This document shows, piece by piece, positions 60,293-64,000 of a stretch of DNA of 64,000 nt (positions are counted from its first letter, which is position 1; each line of letters opens with the position of its first letter). Both the position numbers and the translations under genes were made by a program. The notes under the pieces are model-generated. The model ran no database searches and was not told the DNA's origin. It saw nothing but the letters and a program-made list of their open reading frames with translations. Source of the stretch: Prolixibacteraceae bacterium. GTDB taxonomy: Bacteria; Bacteroidota; Bacteroidia; Bacteroidales; Prolixibacteraceae. The stretch spans positions 1 through 64,000 of the forward strand of contig JAIBEZ010000113.1 in NCBI GenBank assembly GCA_019459485.1, written 5' to 3'.

Positions 60293-63200
60293 ATGTCGAA
60301 AGAAAACAAGTTTAAAGAATTTTTTGCAACGAGCTGGGCAATCGATAACCGGACGAGTATTTACGTACTTGCGATCCTGATTTCGATTCTCGGAATGATG
60401 AATTACTATTTTATCCCGAAGGAACAATTTCCTCAGGTAGTAATTCCATACATCGTTGTTAGTACACCATATCCGGGAACTTCTCCCTCCGATATCGAGA
60501 ATCTGGTTACCCGGCCAATCGAGAAACAATTAAAATCAATTGCCGATGTAAAAAAGATCACCAGTAATTCAGTTCCTGATTTTTCTTCCATCGTAGTTGA
60601 GTTCGATCCCGATTTGTCGATTGAAACAGCCAAGCAGCGTGTGCGCGATGCCGTCGATAAGTCGAAGGCTGATCTGCCAACTGATTTGCCTTCTGATCCT
60701 CAGATCATGGACATCGACCTTTCGGCCATGCCGGTGATGTACATCAATATTTCAGGAAATTACGATCTGGACAAATTGAAAAAGTATGCTGAAATCGCTC
60801 AGGATAAAATCGAAGGCCTGAAGGAAATTACCCGTGTTGACATTGTGGGTGCCCTCGACCGTGAGATACAGATCAATGCCGACATTTTCAAGATGCAGGC
60901 TGCCAGAGTGACTTTTGGGAACATTGAGCAGGCGGTGGCTTACGAAAATATGACCATTTCCGGAGGTTCGCTGACCAACAACGGAACCCGGAATACAGTC
61001 AGGATTAAAGGTCAGTTTGCAAATGTTGAAACAATACGGAACATTATAGTACAATCGTCGAGTGGCGCTTTTGTGAGGCTTGGTGATATTGCCGAAGTGA
61101 GCGATGATTTTGAAGAGCAGGAAAGTTTTGCCCGTTTGAACGGTAAAAATGTAATTACCCTGAACGTTATAAAAAAGAGTGGATCGAACCTGTTGGACGC
61201 TTCTGATCAGATTATGGTAATTGTAGATGATCTGATTGAACGTGAATATCCTAAAGGAATGGAGGTTGTGGTAACCGGTGACCAAAGCCGTTTTACACGA
61301 AATACGCTGGAAGAACTCAACAATACGATCATCATCGGTTTTATTTTGGTGACCATCGTGTTGATGTTCTTCATGGGTTTCACCAACGCATTTTTTGTGG
61401 GATTGTCGGTTCCTCTTTCCATTTTTGTGGCCTACATGATTTTACCGGGATTGGGTTATACAATGAACATGATTGTGATGTTCGCCTTCATCTTTGCACT
61501 TGGAATTGTGGTGGACGATGCAATTGTGGTAATCGAAAACACTCACCGACTGCACAAATTCAACCCCGACATAAACATTGCAGCCAAAAAGGCGGCGGGC
61601 GAGGTATTCATGCCTATTTTATCAGGAACACTTACCACGCTGGCGCCATTTTTCCCGCTGGTATTCTGGCCCGGAATTGTGGGGCAGTTTATGCACTATC
61701 TGCCGGTAACATTGATTATAACCCTTTTCGCGTCGCTCTTTGTCGCTTACGTGTTCAATCCTGTATTTGCGGTTTCGTTTATGAAACACGAGTACGATCA
61801 GGAGTTTCAGAAGGGTAGCGGATGGAGAAAAATTAAGATTACAGTTTTAATCATGTTGGGTTTTGCAGCTGTTTTCTACCTGACCAAAGTTTATGGATTG
61901 GCCAACTTCCTTGTATTTGCAGCCTTGATGACCTTGTTATTTCACTTTGTCATCAAAAAGGCAATCACAACTTTTCAGGAAAAAACATGGCCTTGGCTGA
62001 TGGCTGTTTACGAACGACAATTGAGGTTTGTACTGAAAGGTGCACGGCCAATTTGGATCTTACTTGGTATGGTTGTATTGTTTTTTGCCACCATGTTTAT
62101 TACCGGAATTGCCAAACCAACTGTATTGTTTTTCCCGAACAACGATCCAAACAACATTTATGTGTATGTAAAGATGCCGGGAGGAACCCATCAGAATGTA
62201 ACCGACAGCATTACCAAAATAGCCGAAGAAAGGGTTTATAAAGCCATCGGGCAGAACAATCCTGATGTCGAATCCATTATTTCGAACGTTACGATTGGTG
62301 CTGAAGAAGAAGGTTTTGCATCAACCGGAACACCATTCAATAAAGGGAAAGTATCAGTTAACTTCGTGGAGCATAAATACCGGGCCACAGGTATTTCTAC
62401 CACAGAATACATGGAAATTATCAGAAAGGAAACAGCCAACATTGCCGGCGCTGAAATTACTGTTGATAAAAACGGGAATGGCCCACCAACCGGAAAACCA
62501 ATTAATATCGAGGTTACCAGCGAAAATCTTGAACATCTGATAGAAGATGCCAATGCTTTCCGGGCTTACCTCGACTCTATGAATATTCCGGGAGTTGAAG
62601 AGTTAAAAACCGATTTTGAAATGAATTCTCCGGAAATCATTGTTAAACTTGACCGCGATCGTGCACAACGTTTTGGCCTTTCAACCGCACAAATTGGGAT
62701 GGAAATTCGTACGGCATTGTATGGAAAGGAAATTTCGAAACTGAAACAGGATGAGGATGAATTCCCAATCATGCTTCGTTATCAGAAGGCTACCCGCGAC
62801 AATATTAACGCGTTGGTCAATCTCGAAATAACCTATCGCGATATGAATTCAGGTATGTTGCGCAGTATTCCATTATCGACAGTGGCTACGATTGATTATA
62901 CCTCATCGTATGCAGGTATCAAGCGGCAGGATCAGAAACGCATTATCACCGTTTACTCCAATCTGCTTTCAGGATATTCGGCTAACGATATTGTTCCGAT
63001 TATCAAAAGAGAAGCAAAATCATTCCCAATGCACCAAGGCACAGAAATCAAGCTGACGGGCGAGCAGGAAGATCAGGCGGAGACTACTGCTTTTTTCCTG
63101 AAAGCCATGATTATTGCACTTGGGGTAATTTTCTTTATCCTCATCACGCAGTTCGGTTCGGTCAGCAAGTCGCTGATTATTCTCAGCGAGGTAATCTTCA

Positions 63201-63685
63201 GTATCATCGGAGTATTGCTCGGTGTAATCATATTTGGGATGGATATCGTAATCCTGATGACTGGACTTGGAGTTGTTGCTTTGGGAGGTATCGTGGTCCG
63301 AAACGGGATTTTGATTGTTGAGTTTATCGATTCCAAGAAAAATGAAGGAATGCCAACACGCCGGGCGATTATCGAAGGAGGCAAAACCCGTATTACTCCG
63401 GTTATCCTTACTGCAACAGCAACCATGCTTGGATTGGTGCCACTGGCAGTTGGTATGAATATCAATTTCGTGACCATGTTCACAGAGTTGAACCCGCACA
63501 TTTATTTCGGCGGCGACAATGTTGCATTCTGGGGCCCACTGGCATGGACCATTATCTTCGGATTAAGTTTTGCCACATTCCTTACGCTGATGTTTGTTCC
63601 TGCTTTGTACGAGTTGGATTACACCATCAAACTGAAAATGCAGAAGCGTAAAAATCTGAAAAGGATAAAAGCGTTGAAGAAATAG
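60293..63685 (+). CDS. RND-family efflux permease (AcrB/HAE-1-like)
   Basis: A 1130-residue inner membrane pump: twelve predicted transmembrane segments in two halves, porter-domain signatures (IVVSTPYPGTSPSDIENLVT) and the proton-relay aspartates in GIVVDDAIVVIEN. It exports drugs or metabolites by proton antiport. It is the last gene of the operon, before terminator 63709-63747. Confidence 0.96.
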   Translation: MSKENKFKEFFATSWAIDNRTSIYVLAILISILGMMNYYFIPKEQFPQVVIPYIVVSTPYPGTSPSDIENLVTRPIEKQLKSIADVKKITSNSVPDFSSIVVEFDPDLSIETAKQRVRDAVDKSKADLPTDLPSDPQIMDIDLSAMPVMYINISGNYDLDKLKKYAEIAQDKIEGLKEITRVDIVGALDREIQINADIFKMQAARVTFGNIEQAVAYENMTISGGSLTNNGTRNTVRIKGQFANVETIRNIIVQSSSGAFVRLGDIAEVSDDFEEQESFARLNGKNVITLNVIKKSGSNLLDASDQIMVIVDDLIEREYPKGMEVVVTGDQSRFTRNTLEELNNTIIIGFILVTIVLMFFMGFTNAFFVGLSVPLSIFVAYMILPGLGYTMNMIVMFAFIFALGIVVDDAIVVIENTHRLHKFNPDINIAAKKAAGEVFMPILSGTLTTLAPFFPLVFWPGIVGQFMHYLPVTLIITLFASLFVAYVFNPVFAVSFMKHEYDQEFQKGSGWRKIKITVLIMLGFAAVFYLTKVYGLANFLVFAALMTLLFHFVIKKAITTFQEKTWPWLMAVYERQLRFVLKGARPIWILLGMVVLFFATMFITGIAKPTVLFFPNNDPNNIYVYVKMPGGTHQNVTDSITKIAEERVYKAIGQNNPDVESIISNVTIGAEEEGFASTGTPFNKGKVSVNFVEHKYRATGISTTEYMEIIRKETANIAGAEITVDKNGNGPPTGKPINIEVTSENLEHLIEDANAFRAYLDSMNIPGVEELKTDFEMNSPEIIVKLDRDRAQRFGLSTAQIGMEIRTALYGKEISKLKQDEDEFPIMLRYQKATRDNINALVNLEITYRDMNSGMLRSIPLSTVATIDYTSSYAGIKRQDQKRIITVYSNLLSGYSANDIVPIIKREAKSFPMHQGTEIKLTGEQEDQAETTAFFLKAMIIALGVIFFILITQFGSVSKSLIILSEVIFSIIGVLLGVIIFGMDIVILMTGLGVVALGGIVVRNGILIVEFIDSKKNEGMPTRRAIIEGGKTRITPVILTATATMLGLVPLAVGMNINFVTMFTELNPHIYFGGDNVAFWGPLAWTIIFGLSFATFLTLMFVPALYELDYTIKLKMQKRKNLKRIKALKK

Positions 63686-63708
63686 AAATTGCGATTTGAG
63701 TCAAATAG

Positions 63709-63747
63709 AAAAGAGGTTGTCTGATAAAATATCGGACAGCCTCTTTT
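63709..63747. terminator. Bidirectional terminator after the RND operon
   Basis: aaaagaggttgtctgat-aaaat-atcggacagcctctttt: 17-bp stem with wobbles and T/A-tracts on both sides, shared with the convergent gene at 63750. Confidence 0.85.
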
Positions 63748-63749
63748 TG

Positions 63750-64000
63750 TTACACTTTCACCTTTGCCCTGTACAATCCCTCATGTGTTTCTTTTATCAA
63801 ATCAATCAACGGAATGTCTGCCGGACATTGTGATAAATCTACCTTTTTCAAACTCTCTTCTGTCGGGAAATTGCCCGGAAACCAATGGTCTTTTTCCTGA
63901 AACATGTTGTAGCGGTAAAGTCCGAAGTCTTTCATGTCGTAACATTTCCAGAGAGTCCGGAACCGTAAAATTTCGGGAATATTCAATCCTGAAGGATCAT
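63750..64000 (-). CDS. Hypothetical protein, N-terminus beyond window edge
   Basis: About 83 C-terminal codons are present and the frame is open to the edge. The sequence includes FRTLWKCYDMKDFGLYRYNM and HWFPGNFPTEESLKKVD. I do not recognise a family. A start inside the window (TTG at 63986) is possible but unlikely. Confidence 0.5.
   Translation of the reverse strand, partial: DPSGLNIPEILRFRTLWKCYDMKDFGLYRYNMFQEKDHWFPGNFPTEESLKKVDLSQCPADIPLIDLIKETHEGLYRAKVKV

Overview
The window looks like a chromosomal segment of a Bacteroidota bacterium. The evidence is a SusC/SusD pair, FecR-type anti-sigma factors, STN-domain proteins, TAnnTTTG-type promoter boxes and A-rich ribosome-binding regions. 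A marine or sediment Bacteroidales/Marinilabiliales-type host is plausible, but the sequence does not fix the family.

Layout. (1) 1-8745, minus strand: a carbohydrate-utilisation locus with SusD (cut by the window edge), SusC, two discoidin-domain lipoproteins and a ROK regulator. (2) 8875-10282: an IS701-like transposase broken by a 4-bp duplication. (3) 10450-17016, minus strand: a tightly packed six-gene operon. It encodes a squalene/phytoene-synthase-like enzyme, a CrtC/AttH-like lipocalin, an ABC ATPase and permease, a fused methyltransferase-like/Lgt-like membrane protein, and a fused sulfotransferase-APS kinase. A radical SAM/SPASM-like gene diverges from its head. I read this as an undescribed pathway making, modifying, sulfating and moving an isoprenoid or lipid product. 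(4) 18345-25312: a two-part sodium:solute symporter, an AraC regulator, YceI, pirin and a malic enzyme-phosphotransacetylase. (5) 25403-33004, minus strand: an ECF sigma/FecR system followed by three envelope proteins, including an STN-aspartyl protease-PDZ fusion.

(6) 33259-46569: a 13.3-kb island inserted in the 3' end of tRNA-Leu(CAA). It has 14-bp att repeats, paired arm-type repeats near both ends and a tyrosine recombinase at the far end. It also carries a HicBA toxin-antitoxin pair, a divergent cI-like repressor with an operator, a helicase and primase-like genes around an iteron cluster, a run of small unknown genes, and a tail tape-measure-like gene. No capsid, portal or terminase gene is visible, so it resembles a phage satellite or a strongly reduced prophage.

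(7) 46760-56745: a REC-only response regulator, a dCMP deaminase, an S41 protease, a second ECF sigma/anti-sigma operon with two paralogous outer-membrane barrels, peptidase E, a LolC/E-like permease, a methyltransferase, RbfA and a YqaA-like protein. (8) 57028-63685: a TetR-TolC-MFP-RND efflux operon with a palindromic operator candidate in front of tetR. A partial unknown gene closes the window.

The two regions most worth follow-up are the terpenoid/sulfation operon (10450-18217) and the tRNA-Leu island with its lone tape-measure-like gene and iteron origin.
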